DNA of 10,104 bases from Chlamydiia bacterium (GTDB lineage: Bacteria > Chlamydiota > Chlamydiia > Chlamydiales > FEN-1388): assembly GCA_003170575.1 (NCBI GenBank), contig PMZB01000254.1:1-10104 (forward strand), in the 5' to 3' direction. Under the pieces are notes generated by a model. It saw only the letters and a program-made list of their open reading frames with translations. It was not told where the DNA came from and did no database searches. Below are positions 1 to 7,538 of this stretch, in pieces. Numbering within the stretch: the stretch's first letter is position 1; each line of letters begins with the position of its first letter. The translations under genes were made by a program, and so were the position numbers.

Positions 1-22
1 ATATACCTCTGTCAGTGGATTT

Positions 23-1753
23 ATGAATATAGAAAGCTCAGCCCCTAAATTATTTGCCCTCATTGATTCTGGAGATACGAAAGGCCAGCGAGGTATTCCA
101 TATTGTCAGCTTACAGACCTGGAATGTAAACTCGAGGCCGTAAAAGCAAACGCTTTTGAATCAGCCACTCACTTTACAGCGGATTTGGGACATGGACCAA
201 TTGTGGTGAATAAAGAGCAATTTCACTCTTTTCTCCAACGCAATCCTCAATTTGAGCATTTGCAACAACTAGATCCAAATATCGCGCTCGAGAAAGTATG
301 GCAAGCTCAACTAGCAGAGTTGCCTGCATGGAAGCATGCGCACAATGACACAGGAAAACAACCAGCTGATATCAATATCTTTGCTTATATCGCCCAAAAC
401 AAGGCTGCCGTGACCCAAGCTCTGAATAAAAAAGAAAGTCCGTTATACCCACTGGCTAACATCTGGATGTTTTTAATGCGTACAGATCCTTCGCTTTCAC
501 CTGAAAAAAGAGCAGCTCTTTTTTCACAACGACTTGATACGTTCCTTACAGAAAGTAGGGTATCTGTCCAAGCACTTGGATTGCGGGATCAAGCAATAAA
601 GGAAAAAGTCGTTCACGATGCACTTGAATTTTTAAAAGGAAAAGAAGTTAAGCCTCAGTCTCAAATTCGCGCGGAGAGTATCGTTGGTACTGTTGTCGAA
701 CAAAAGAGCTGGTTGACGCAGCCGCTTTTTTCTATCAAAGTCAAACAAGGCGTGAGTACAGCAGAGACTGCACTTCTTCTCAGGGACATTGCCAACGAGT
801 TACACGGAACAAAAGTCCATTTCGATGAAGCGACGCAAACATTGAAATTTGGTTATAAATCTACAGTAATTCGTGCTTTAGCAGAAAAATGTCCAAAATT
901 AGGCGACCTGATTGGGCTTGGTTATCGCACGATTTTTGACGATTTCTCTTCGCTCGATGAAGTAACCTTTAATTTAGGTTCTCCTGAACCCTCCAGTACT
1001 TTGTTAGATCAAGCTCGCGCCTATTTCGGGAACGTGAGATTGCCACAGCAGCTTCCTCTTTCTTTGCCAACTCAGTGTACAGAGCAACAGGTTCTATCAA
1101 AAAGCCTTGAGAATAGGCCAGGCATTTGTATTGGAGAGCGTCATAGTGATGCGTCCCCTAAACACTTTCTCATTCAACACTTCCCTGACCTAGTCGCTCA
1201 GGGAGTCACTACGCTCTTTATGGAGCACTTGCCTTCAGAAAGTTTACAAGATGAGCTTGATGCATTTATGACATCCCCTCAAAAATCCCCAGTGCCCTTA
1301 GCATTATCGATCTACCTAGATGCACAAGAACTGGGACAAAGAATGACTCGAGGCTATAGTTTTAAAGATGTAATTATAGCGGCTAAAGCAGCGGGAATTA
1401 AAAATATTATTTGTCTTGATACGAATGAGACATATACAATCGGAAGTGATCTAAGAGACGGTGTAACAGATACACCTGCGCGGGTAATGGCTCTGAATTT
1501 TAATGCTGCAAAGGTAATCGAGGCTCACAAAGACAAAGGAAAGTATGTGATTCTAGTTGGTGCGAAACATTCTGATTGGTACAAAAATATTCCTGGTCTT
1601 TCTCAACTGACTGGCACAGTGTCTCTCTTTATTGAAGACGCGACTACAGATCAAGCAGTTGGCATAAGGCAAGATCAGACAAATCGAGAAGAAGAGGTTC
1701 CCATTCACTTTGATGTAGTTATCTGTAAACGGAAGTCCACCAAACAGGCTTAA
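23..1753 (+). CDS. Large protein with C-terminal TIKI/ChaN/PMT-C2-like domain; putative metal-dependent hydrolase or effector
   Basis: The product is 576 aa from ATG 23. The C-terminal part (about residues 365-550) has the ordered signature of the EreA/ChaN/TIKI/PMT-C2 superfamily: GERH at 371-374 after a hydrophobic strand, a strand ending in glutamate (LFMEH, E401), a strand ICLDTN at 463-468, an arginine helix start (RVMALN, 487-492), and a strand leading to VGAKH (512-516). In this superfamily the GxxH motifs and the acidic residue are active-site or metal-binding positions; TIKI members are metalloproteases, ChaN binds haem, and the PMT-C2 version occurs in toxins. Residues 1-360 match nothing I recognise; they are soluble-looking and mixed helix/strand. 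There is no signal peptide or membrane segment, so the protein is cytoplasmic or exported by a non-Sec route. No stop precedes ATG 23 in frame and no good ribosome site is visible, so the real start may lie outside the window. Superfamily call: fairly sure. Effector role: inference. The exact reaction is unknown. Confidence 0.7.
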   Translation: MNIESSAPKLFALIDSGDTKGQRGIPYCQLTDLECKLEAVKANAFESATHFTADLGHGPIVVNKEQFHSFLQRNPQFEHLQQLDPNIALEKVWQAQLAELPAWKHAHNDTGKQPADINIFAYIAQNKAAVTQALNKKESPLYPLANIWMFLMRTDPSLSPEKRAALFSQRLDTFLTESRVSVQALGLRDQAIKEKVVHDALEFLKGKEVKPQSQIRAESIVGTVVEQKSWLTQPLFSIKVKQGVSTAETALLLRDIANELHGTKVHFDEATQTLKFGYKSTVIRALAEKCPKLGDLIGLGYRTIFDDFSSLDEVTFNLGSPEPSSTLLDQARAYFGNVRLPQQLPLSLPTQCTEQQVLSKSLENRPGICIGERHSDASPKHFLIQHFPDLVAQGVTTLFMEHLPSESLQDELDAFMTSPQKSPVPLALSIYLDAQELGQRMTRGYSFKDVIIAAKAAGIKNIICLDTNETYTIGSDLRDGVTDTPARVMALNFNAAKVIEAHKDKGKYVILVGAKHSDWYKNIPGLSQLTGTVSLFIEDATTDQAVGIRQDQTNREEEVPIHFDVVICKRKSTKQA

Positions 1754-1754
1754 T

Positions 1755-1770
1755 ATTGGCCAAAGCCAAT
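1755..1770. repeat. Small hairpin after the first gene
   Basis: The 6-bp arms ATTGGC and GCCAAT are separated by CAAA, two bases after the stop codon of the first gene. No T-run follows, so a Rho-independent terminator is doubtful. The same arms recur in the hairpin at 2028-2053, and AAGCCAATTC (1763-1772) is repeated exactly at 2042-2051. Confidence 0.5.
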
Positions 1771-1840
1771 TCACTATACACAATTAAGTTGAAGAATCTC
1801 CTTACATTGGGCTGTTGATGAAAAAAAACGTAAAATAGCT

Positions 1841-2020
1841 GGTAACGGGCATAAGGCTTCGCTCGTTTAACCATTCTGGTGAGCATGGCTACTATTCGCC
1901 GCAAGAGTTCCCTTCCTCTTTCATGACCAAACTTTATGCAGAAAAAAATAACTTTTAGCACTAAATTTTTTGGATGATAGAAAAACCCTCCCGCCCGTTA
2001 CCGTTTCCGAGCCCGTTACC
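1841..2020. repeat. Three copies of a 10-bp repeat, one inverted
   Basis: GGTAACGGGC at 1841-1850 is the exact reverse complement of GCCCGTTACC, which occurs at 1993-2002 and 2011-2020, the two direct copies being 18 bp apart. The similarity of the 1841 copy to the 2011 copy extends to 13 of 15 bases (1836-1850 against 2011-2025). In RNA the left copy could pair with either right copy, giving two mutually exclusive long-range stems. A degraded terminal-repeat element is the other simple reading. Confidence 0.5.
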
Positions 2021-2027
2021 GGCTTAT

Positions 2028-2053
2028 AAGAATTGGCCGTCAAGCCAATTCTT
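2028..2053. repeat. Perfect 10-bp inverted repeat
   Basis: The arms AAGAATTGGC and GCCAATTCTT are perfect and enclose the 6-base loop CGTCAA. The stem is AT-rich at the base, and the following bases (CATTCATG) are only weakly T-rich. It lies upstream of the predicted tamA promoter, so it may be a weak terminator isolating tamA from upstream transcription, or a protein-binding palindrome. Symmetry is certain; function is not. Confidence 0.5.
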
Positions 2054-2081
2054 CATTCATGATTGGTATAGCATTTTTGGG

Positions 2082-2109
2082 TTCCCGAATTTCCGCATCT
2101 CTATATAAT
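2082..2109 (+). promoter_or_regulatory. Predicted sigma-70-type promoter of tamA-tamB
   Basis: A perfect -10 box, TATAAT, lies at 2104-2109. The best -35 candidate at 16-bp spacing is TTCCCG (2082-2087), which is poor (3 of 6). Transcription would begin near 2116, leaving a leader of about 33 nt before the TTG start at 2149. The strong -10 and the fit with the ribosome-binding site support the call; the weak -35 limits it. Confidence 0.45.
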
Positions 2110-2138
2110 ATGCCAGAAAACACTTATGCCCAGAGTTT

Positions 2139-2151
2139 GGAGTTGAAGTTG
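2139..2151 (+). promoter_or_regulatory. Ribosome-binding site deciding a TTG start for tamA
   Basis: GGAG at 2139-2142 sits 6 nt before a TTG at 2149-2151 that is in frame with tamA. Starting there gives a textbook signal peptide beginning MYRFFF and ending SLHA. The upstream ATGs at 2059 and 2110 have no ribosome site; 2059 lies before the predicted promoter and 2110 abuts its -10 box. Confidence 0.6.
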
Positions 2152-3948
2152 TATAGATTTTTTTTCATAGTCTTTTGTTCTCTCTCCTTTCTGCAGTCGC
2201 TTCATGCTCTCACCTATACTGTTTCCATCAAAGGGGTCGAGGACAACAAGCTGCTGAAAGAGCTGTGTGACGCATCAGTAACGTATTCTTCCCCTGACAA
2301 GGAAGTGCCTACGCCAATCACGTTAAAGCTGCGCGCTATGGGAGATGTGGACCGTCTGAAGAGCGTTGCCCAAAATGCAGGGTTTTTCAACTGCGTTGTA
2401 GAGCCGGTTGTAACCTTTTCTGATGGAGAAAAAGGAACTGTCACTTTTAATCTGAATCTTGGTCCTCGATTTACATTTGGCAAACTCAGCATACTTTGGT
2501 GTGATGAGGATCTGGTCAGATCTTTTTTTGCTTCTCATCCTGATTGGCTGGAAAAACGGATTCCGTCTTCTTCTCTTATTCCCTCCTATAGACAGGGAGA
2601 CCCAGTCACAGGAAAACGAATTCTCGCCATCCCTGAAGAGCTCAGAGATGCCCTTCGCGCAAAGGGGTATGCCTTTTGCAAGATTGTAAATACTGAAGTT
2701 GTAGCTGATCGAGCTGATCAGACAGTTGATGTGAAGCTCACGGTCCAAACAGGGCCAATCACTCGCTTTGGGCCAATTCAAGTCTATGGAACGCCTAATG
2801 TAGAGGAAGCCTGCTTCAAATCAAATCTGGCCTGGAAAACAGGCGATTTTTACACACCAAAACTCATTGAAAAAACAGAAAACGCACTTCAGCAAACCGG
2901 TCTTTTCCAATCAGTCCAAATAGATGAGGGAGATTCTCTTTCGGACGATTGGATGCTACCCATGATTATTCGAGTTACAGAAGCAAAACAGCGAACAATC
3001 AGTGCTGGAATAAGCTACACAACAACGTATGGGGCAGGACTCTCTGGCAGCTGGGAACACCGAAATATATCCGGACTGGGCAGAAAGCTCTCAGTCCAGG
3101 CCCAGTTCTGGGAAAAGCTGCGCATAGCACAACTCTCATACACAATCCCCTTTTTTCTACGAAATGACCAAAACCTCATCTGGGTGCTGGGGCATACTCA
3201 ACAGACCTATCTGCCTTTTGAAAGCGCAACAACTCAAGGATCTGTCCTCATTGACAGGCAGTTAAGTAAACGCATGGATGGAATAGCTGGAGTTACTCTA
3301 GAGCGGCTTTCCTCTCATGGCATCGTACGAAGCGAACTTTTCCATCTTTGCAAATTCCCTTGCCAAATGCGCTGGAGCTCAGCAAATTCCCCTCTGGACC
3401 CAACAAAGGGTGTTTGTTTCTCGATAAAGCTTACCCCCTCTTACCAAATTCTTTCTCCCACCTTTTCCTATCTGATCCATATGTCCACTCTTGCCGGGTA
3501 CACATCTTTCTATGAGGACAAACTCACTTTTGCCATGCGCCTTCAATTTGGAAACATTACAGGAGCTGCACGAAACACAATTCCTCTTCCTGATCGACTT
3601 TTTGGCGGCTCTGATAACTCCTTAAGAGGGTATAAGACAGGAAGTGTGAGCCCATTGAATAAATATGGCCAGCCAATAGGTGGAAAATCCATGGTAACAG
3701 GCACAGTTGAGACGCGTATACGCACGTCAACAAATATTGGCTGGGTAGCTTTTTATGATGCTGGAAACGTGTTTAGCCAAGTCACACCCAGTTTTAGCGG
3801 CTTTTCCCTATTGCACTCTGTTGGTTTAGGCTTTAGGTACAAAACCCCTATTGGGCCTCTCAGGCTGGACTTAGGAATCCCTCTTCAAAGAAGAAAACAC
3901 CTTGATCCAGCATTTCAGATATATTTTAGCATCGGGCAGGCGTTCTAA
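2149..3948 (+). CDS. tamA: TamA-like Omp85 outer-membrane protein (POTRA domains plus beta-barrel)
   Basis: The product is the outer-membrane half of the translocation and assembly module, which works with TamB in placing outer-membrane proteins and in envelope lipid homeostasis. From TTG 2149 it is 599 aa, close to the usual TamA length of just under 600. Residues 1-20 form a signal peptide ending SLHA. Residues of about 22-270 look like three POTRA-type repeats; the last, with TRFGPIQVYG at 205-214 and a following NALQQTGLF helix, is clearest. The rest is a 16-strand-type barrel with the L6-loop motif LRGY (RGY at 493-495), the segment GPLRLDLGIPL starting at 569, and a C-terminal beta-signal ending in phenylalanine. 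Eight cysteines remain in the mature part, five of them in the POTRA region, which is unusual. The gene is followed 2 bp later by tamB. A longer version from ATG 2059 (629 aa) is possible. A BamA paralogue is less likely because the POTRA region is short and tamB follows. Confidence 0.88.
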   Translation: MYRFFFIVFCSLSFLQSLHALTYTVSIKGVEDNKLLKELCDASVTYSSPDKEVPTPITLKLRAMGDVDRLKSVAQNAGFFNCVVEPVVTFSDGEKGTVTFNLNLGPRFTFGKLSILWCDEDLVRSFFASHPDWLEKRIPSSSLIPSYRQGDPVTGKRILAIPEELRDALRAKGYAFCKIVNTEVVADRADQTVDVKLTVQTGPITRFGPIQVYGTPNVEEACFKSNLAWKTGDFYTPKLIEKTENALQQTGLFQSVQIDEGDSLSDDWMLPMIIRVTEAKQRTISAGISYTTTYGAGLSGSWEHRNISGLGRKLSVQAQFWEKLRIAQLSYTIPFFLRNDQNLIWVLGHTQQTYLPFESATTQGSVLIDRQLSKRMDGIAGVTLERLSSHGIVRSELFHLCKFPCQMRWSSANSPLDPTKGVCFSIKLTPSYQILSPTFSYLIHMSTLAGYTSFYEDKLTFAMRLQFGNITGAARNTIPLPDRLFGGSDNSLRGYKTGSVSPLNKYGQPIGGKSMVTGTVETRIRTSTNIGWVAFYDAGNVFSQVTPSFSGFSLLHSVGLGFRYKTPIGPLRLDLGIPLQRRKHLDPAFQIYFSIGQAF

Positions 3949-3950
3949 AT

Positions 3951-6900
3951 ATGAAAAGATTTTTTCGCTCCATTTTCGCGCTGCTCATCCTTTCAGGAAT
4001 CCTTTCCTGGCTTGCATTCCAGACTTCATGGGGCCAAAATAAACTAAAAAGGTATGCTGAAAACTCTCTGAGCCAGGCGCTGGAGGCTAAAACTAAAGTC
4101 GGATCAGTCGATTTTCTGTTTCCCTTTTTTATCAAGCTTCATGACATAGATGTAGCTAAGGAACATGCCTCTGTTCACATTGACTCTTTTTCCTTCATCC
4201 CCTTTTGGCTGGATCTTCCTTTCAAGCGAATTACCCTTTTTTCAGCTGTAGGAGAAGGCATACAAATAAGTGGAGACCATCCTGAGGAGCTTTTAGAATC
4301 TTCTCAGCTCTCTTCTTATGCTCTTTCTATCTTCTACTTGCACCTTCAATCCCTGCAAGTTGCACATGAAAAAATCCCCGGGAAAGAATTTGACGGGTCA
4401 TTTAAGGGGCGCCTCTTTCTTTCTTCAACGCTAGATCATGTCAAAATCAATGGCACCTTTACACGAGCCGCTCCTGCAGTATGGCCAAGGCATGTGAAAT
4501 TTCACTTTTCTCAACAAAACAGTCTTCTGCGCTGTTCAGGATCGCTTTTTCTGGATGGCCTCTCTCCTTTTTTTGGACAGGATGACTATGTGGCGTGGGA
4601 ATTTTCTGCTACAAAAGGGGAAAAAGGGTTGCAGGATCTGAACGGGACATGGAATATCCGGTGCCCCACGACAGAGATCCCTCTTATCAACAATTTTGTG
4701 GTCAACCGAATGGTTCAGGCGCATGGATCCCTCTCCTATGTTCCTGAAAAGGAACTTGCCTTTTCCTGTGATGACTTTCTTGCCTCCATGGTTTTTGGGA
4801 AAAATATGCTTGTTCACTCAGATATTGAGGGAGGAAGCACCACACTCATGCAATATGGAGCCCCGGTAAAATTCCATGCTAAAATGTCCTTACAAGGCAT
4901 TTTTTCTGATCAATCACACGCCTCAATTCGATTTCTTGCTCCATCTTTTTCCTGCAACTCATTTAGCGGGACACTGCAAGGGGGAGTGGATTTTCTTGCG
5001 CAAGATAAGCAAGTATCCATCTCTTCCAATGCTGAGGGAGTGCTTCTTTCAGAAGCAGTTGAGGTACCCATTCACTTTCTTGGTGATCTCAAGCTCGATC
5101 CAACTCACCTTGCGATTCAATCAGATCTTCTTGCCGCACCATTTCACCTGACAACGGCAATCGAAAAGAAAGAGGCAGCCGCCTCATTGGCCTCCACATT
5201 CCAGTGTCAGGATCTAAGTGTCCTGCAAAAATACTTGCCTGTACTTTTAAGCGGATCCGGGGAAATCAGCTTCTCTCAAATCAAGTCTGACTCAGAAAAT
5301 TCAATGAACCTTTCCTCGCACTTTTCTCATGCTCATTTAGGATCTTTTTCCTGCAAGGAGGCGCATCTTTCGCTATCAAGTCAAAATCCTCTCTCTAAAG
5401 TAACTGTTGCACTTTCTCTTGAGTCGGGAAAATCCTCTTATCTTTTGTTAGATAAAGCACACATAGTGTTAGAAGTTGCCCCAAAAACGCAGGAGCTGTA
5501 TCTCTCAGATCTTCGCATGAGCGGAAAAGCAGCAGCTCTTCCTTTTGACATACGCGGATCTGGGATAGGAAAATTTGATTCTCTGCAAAGTTATGTCACT
5601 CTCACGGATCTCCAGGGCACTTTATTAAAGGAAAACCTCAGCTTAGAGCGACCCGTGAAGGTTGAATGCATCGACTTTGGCGAGCTTTTTTCCCTTGCAG
5701 ATTTTTCACTCATCGTTGGCGAGAAGGGAACTTTAAAGGGACAATGGATCCATCCTTCCCCATCGCGTTCTACATTAGAGCTAACATGGCGAAATCTTCC
5801 ATTTCCTATCATGGCAGCCTTGACAGGCATTGGCTCCGCAACAGGCGTGATGTCGGGCGAATGTCATTATCAAACCACTCCACGCGATGCCGTAGGCTCA
5901 TTTCAAATGCAGGCTGCTGTTTCGCGTTGCGGCGCCCTTGGGTGTCCGGAAGGATCCCTTGAAATTACTACAGAAATGTCCCTTGCACACTTAGCGCTCA
6001 CAGGCAACCTTTCTGTCACTGGAACAGGAGTTCTGGATCCGCTTGAGTGTAGTTTCTCGCTTCCCGTGATACGCCAGCCCAAAACCCCTGTTGTCTATCT
6101 TTCAACAAACGAGCCCATAACAGCTTCTCTCAATGGAAGCGCTCAGATTTCAAAACTTTTCTACTACTGGATGCCAGAAGAAATTGGGTGCGAAGCAATT
6201 CTCGCGGCACATACAAAAGTTACTGGTACGCTTGGTGATATCAAAATAAATGGTCCTGTTTCTCTTCGCGAAGGGCGAATGGAGCTGCTTGCCACTGGGC
6301 AAACATTAGAAAGTATTGAAATGGACGGGCAAATGCATGGCCGCACGCTTTCCATTAACACAATTTCTGCTTCAGACCTTGCTGAAGGCACACTTTCCGG
6401 AACAGGCGTGATGAATTTTTTCGAAGAAGGAGAATTTTTGTGGAAACTCTTTCTTACATGCAAAGACCTCGAAGTGGTGAATCTTCCCTATACCAATGCT
6501 GTGGCAGATGCCATCCTCACGCTTGATGGCACTACCCACAGCCTTCTTATTTCAGGAAATGGCACAGCGAAAAAGGCATTTGTTGATGTAGCAGCCCGTT
6601 TTCCAGCAAATATCCCAGAGCTTCCAGTGACCTTTACTGGGGAGAAGAAAGAAGACGGCTCTTTTTTTGTAGTTAACTTTGACCTGCATCTTGAAGCCCC
6701 ATCTGGAGGCGAGATACGCGGCCGCGGGCTTCGCACAGATTGGAAAGGGCATGCTTATTTAAGCGGACCTGCCACAAAATTGTGCCTTGCTGGCCTTGTG
6801 GAATGCACCAAGGGCACCTTTACCCTGGCTGGCAAAGAGCTCACCATAAGTCAAGGCTCGATCGCAGTTGCAGGAAATCTTTTTCGGGATTCTCGGCTCA

Positions 6901-7454
6901 ATGTGCTTGCCAATGTGTCTCTTCCCGCTATCACTGTCCAGGTAGGACTTAAAGGCTCCCTCAAAGATCCCAAATTCTTTATTCAATCAATTCCCATTCT
7001 TCCTGAAAAAGAGGTGCTCTCCCTCCTTCTTTTCAACAAAGAGTATGGGGATATTTCTCCGCTTGAATCGCTGCAGCTAGCCAACGCTGCCATGACCCTG
7101 CAGCAATCTTCAGGCCCCTTTGACCTTATTGACCACGTAAAAACCACGCTTGGCATTGATCTTATTGATATTGGATCCTCTCAGATTGCCCCAGGCCAGC
7201 CACCCCCCTGGAGTACCCTTGGAGCAGATAATGAAGACAATGAAGGAATGGTGACGCCTTCTCCAAATGATGTGACCTTAAAGGTCGGTAAATATATCTC
7301 CGACGGTGTAGCAATCACTGTGTCCAAGGATGTAACAGCTGGAGTGAACCGCGTCGGCCTTGAGGCCTCTCTTTCCCAACACGTGACTGCAGATGCAGAA
7401 ATAGGCGATGACGCAGGCGGCATCGCCTCTCTCAAATGGAAAAAGGATTACTGA
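3951..7454 (+). CDS. tamB: TamB-like translocation and assembly protein (DUF490/TamB C-terminal domain)
   Basis: The product is the inner-membrane-anchored partner of TamA, a very long beta-rich protein of the AsmA/TamB lipid-transfer superfamily that spans the periplasm. It is 1167 aa, near the usual size of about 1250. A basic start (MKRFFRS) and a single hydrophobic segment at about 8-24 form an uncleaved anchor, followed by the AsmA-like pattern of N-terminal helix then strand. The middle is repetitive amphipathic beta-strand. The C-terminal TamB domain is clear: GTFTLAGKELTISQGSI from 955, the PEKEVLSLLLFNKEYG segment around 1019-1033, the LESLQLANAA helix near 1038, then a LGIDLIDI strand, an acidic/proline-rich insert and closing barrel-like strands. 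Fifteen cysteines are spread over the periplasmic part and none lies after about residue 955. It starts 2 bp after tamA with only a weak CAGG ribosome site (3937-3940), so translation is probably coupled. Confidence 0.9.
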   Translation: MKRFFRSIFALLILSGILSWLAFQTSWGQNKLKRYAENSLSQALEAKTKVGSVDFLFPFFIKLHDIDVAKEHASVHIDSFSFIPFWLDLPFKRITLFSAVGEGIQISGDHPEELLESSQLSSYALSIFYLHLQSLQVAHEKIPGKEFDGSFKGRLFLSSTLDHVKINGTFTRAAPAVWPRHVKFHFSQQNSLLRCSGSLFLDGLSPFFGQDDYVAWEFSATKGEKGLQDLNGTWNIRCPTTEIPLINNFVVNRMVQAHGSLSYVPEKELAFSCDDFLASMVFGKNMLVHSDIEGGSTTLMQYGAPVKFHAKMSLQGIFSDQSHASIRFLAPSFSCNSFSGTLQGGVDFLAQDKQVSISSNAEGVLLSEAVEVPIHFLGDLKLDPTHLAIQSDLLAAPFHLTTAIEKKEAAASLASTFQCQDLSVLQKYLPVLLSGSGEISFSQIKSDSENSMNLSSHFSHAHLGSFSCKEAHLSLSSQNPLSKVTVALSLESGKSSYLLLDKAHIVLEVAPKTQELYLSDLRMSGKAAALPFDIRGSGIGKFDSLQSYVTLTDLQGTLLKENLSLERPVKVECIDFGELFSLADFSLIVGEKGTLKGQWIHPSPSRSTLELTWRNLPFPIMAALTGIGSATGVMSGECHYQTTPRDAVGSFQMQAAVSRCGALGCPEGSLEITTEMSLAHLALTGNLSVTGTGVLDPLECSFSLPVIRQPKTPVVYLSTNEPITASLNGSAQISKLFYYWMPEEIGCEAILAAHTKVTGTLGDIKINGPVSLREGRMELLATGQTLESIEMDGQMHGRTLSINTISASDLAEGTLSGTGVMNFFEEGEFLWKLFLTCKDLEVVNLPYTNAVADAILTLDGTTHSLLISGNGTAKKAFVDVAARFPANIPELPVTFTGEKKEDGSFFVVNFDLHLEAPSGGEIRGRGLRTDWKGHAYLSGPATKLCLAGLVECTKGTFTLAGKELTISQGSIAVAGNLFRDSRLNVLANVSLPAITVQVGLKGSLKDPKFFIQSIPILPEKEVLSLLLFNKEYGDISPLESLQLANAAMTLQQSSGPFDLIDHVKTTLGIDLIDIGSSQIAPGQPPPWSTLGADNEDNEGMVTPSPNDVTLKVGKYISDGVAITVSKDVTAGVNRVGLEASLSQHVTADAEIGDDAGGIASLKWKKDY

Positions 7455-7502
7455 AGAATCGCTCAGCCTAAAAATGAAAAATCCGTCAAAAATGATGTCG
7501 CC

Positions 7503-7531
7503 AGCATCAAAAATTGGCAATTTTTGATGTT
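7503..7531. terminator. Bidirectional terminator between convergent tamB and rlmK
   Basis: CATCAAAAATT (7505-7515) and AATTTTTGATG (7519-7529) form a perfect 11-bp stem with the loop GGC; A-T and G-T pairs can extend it to 7503-7531. It lies in the 84-bp gap between the ends of tamB and the convergent methyltransferase gene, and T-rich stretches exist on both strands. The stem is very AT-rich, so strength is uncertain, but the position is right for a shared terminator. Related ATCAAAA words recur nearby (7538-7544). Confidence 0.6.
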
Positions 7532-7538
7532 TTCACCA

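Larger units (their letters stand above)
1754..2148. other. Structured intergenic region upstream of tamA, no convincing gene
   Basis: About 395 bp separate the stop of the first gene from the preferred tamA start. No reading frame here looks like a real protein. The minus-strand frame across 1719-1961 overlaps the end of the first gene, needs a GTG start and has no family I recognise, though its lysine/arginine-rich helix could be a relic of a small gene. The region holds two hairpins with the same core stem, an inverted and direct repeat of GCCCGTTACC, and the tamA promoter. Such a build-up of short repeats is compatible with a decayed mobile element or a structured leader. I cannot tell which from one copy. 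Confidence 0.5.

Noticed and set aside
1719..1961. 80-codon minus-strand frame with a basic RELLRRIVAMLTRMVKR-like helix
   Set aside because: It needs a GTG start, runs into the end of the first gene, has no ribosome site I can see and matches no family I recognise. At most it is a relic, so it is mentioned only under the intergenic region.
2323..2781. 152-codon minus-strand frame inside tamA
   Set aside because: It lies opposite well-supported POTRA coding sequence and its product has no recognisable domain.
5666..5962. 98-codon plus-strand frame inside tamB
   Set aside because: It is an alternative frame within the continuous 1167-codon tamB gene, with no domain or start signal of its own.
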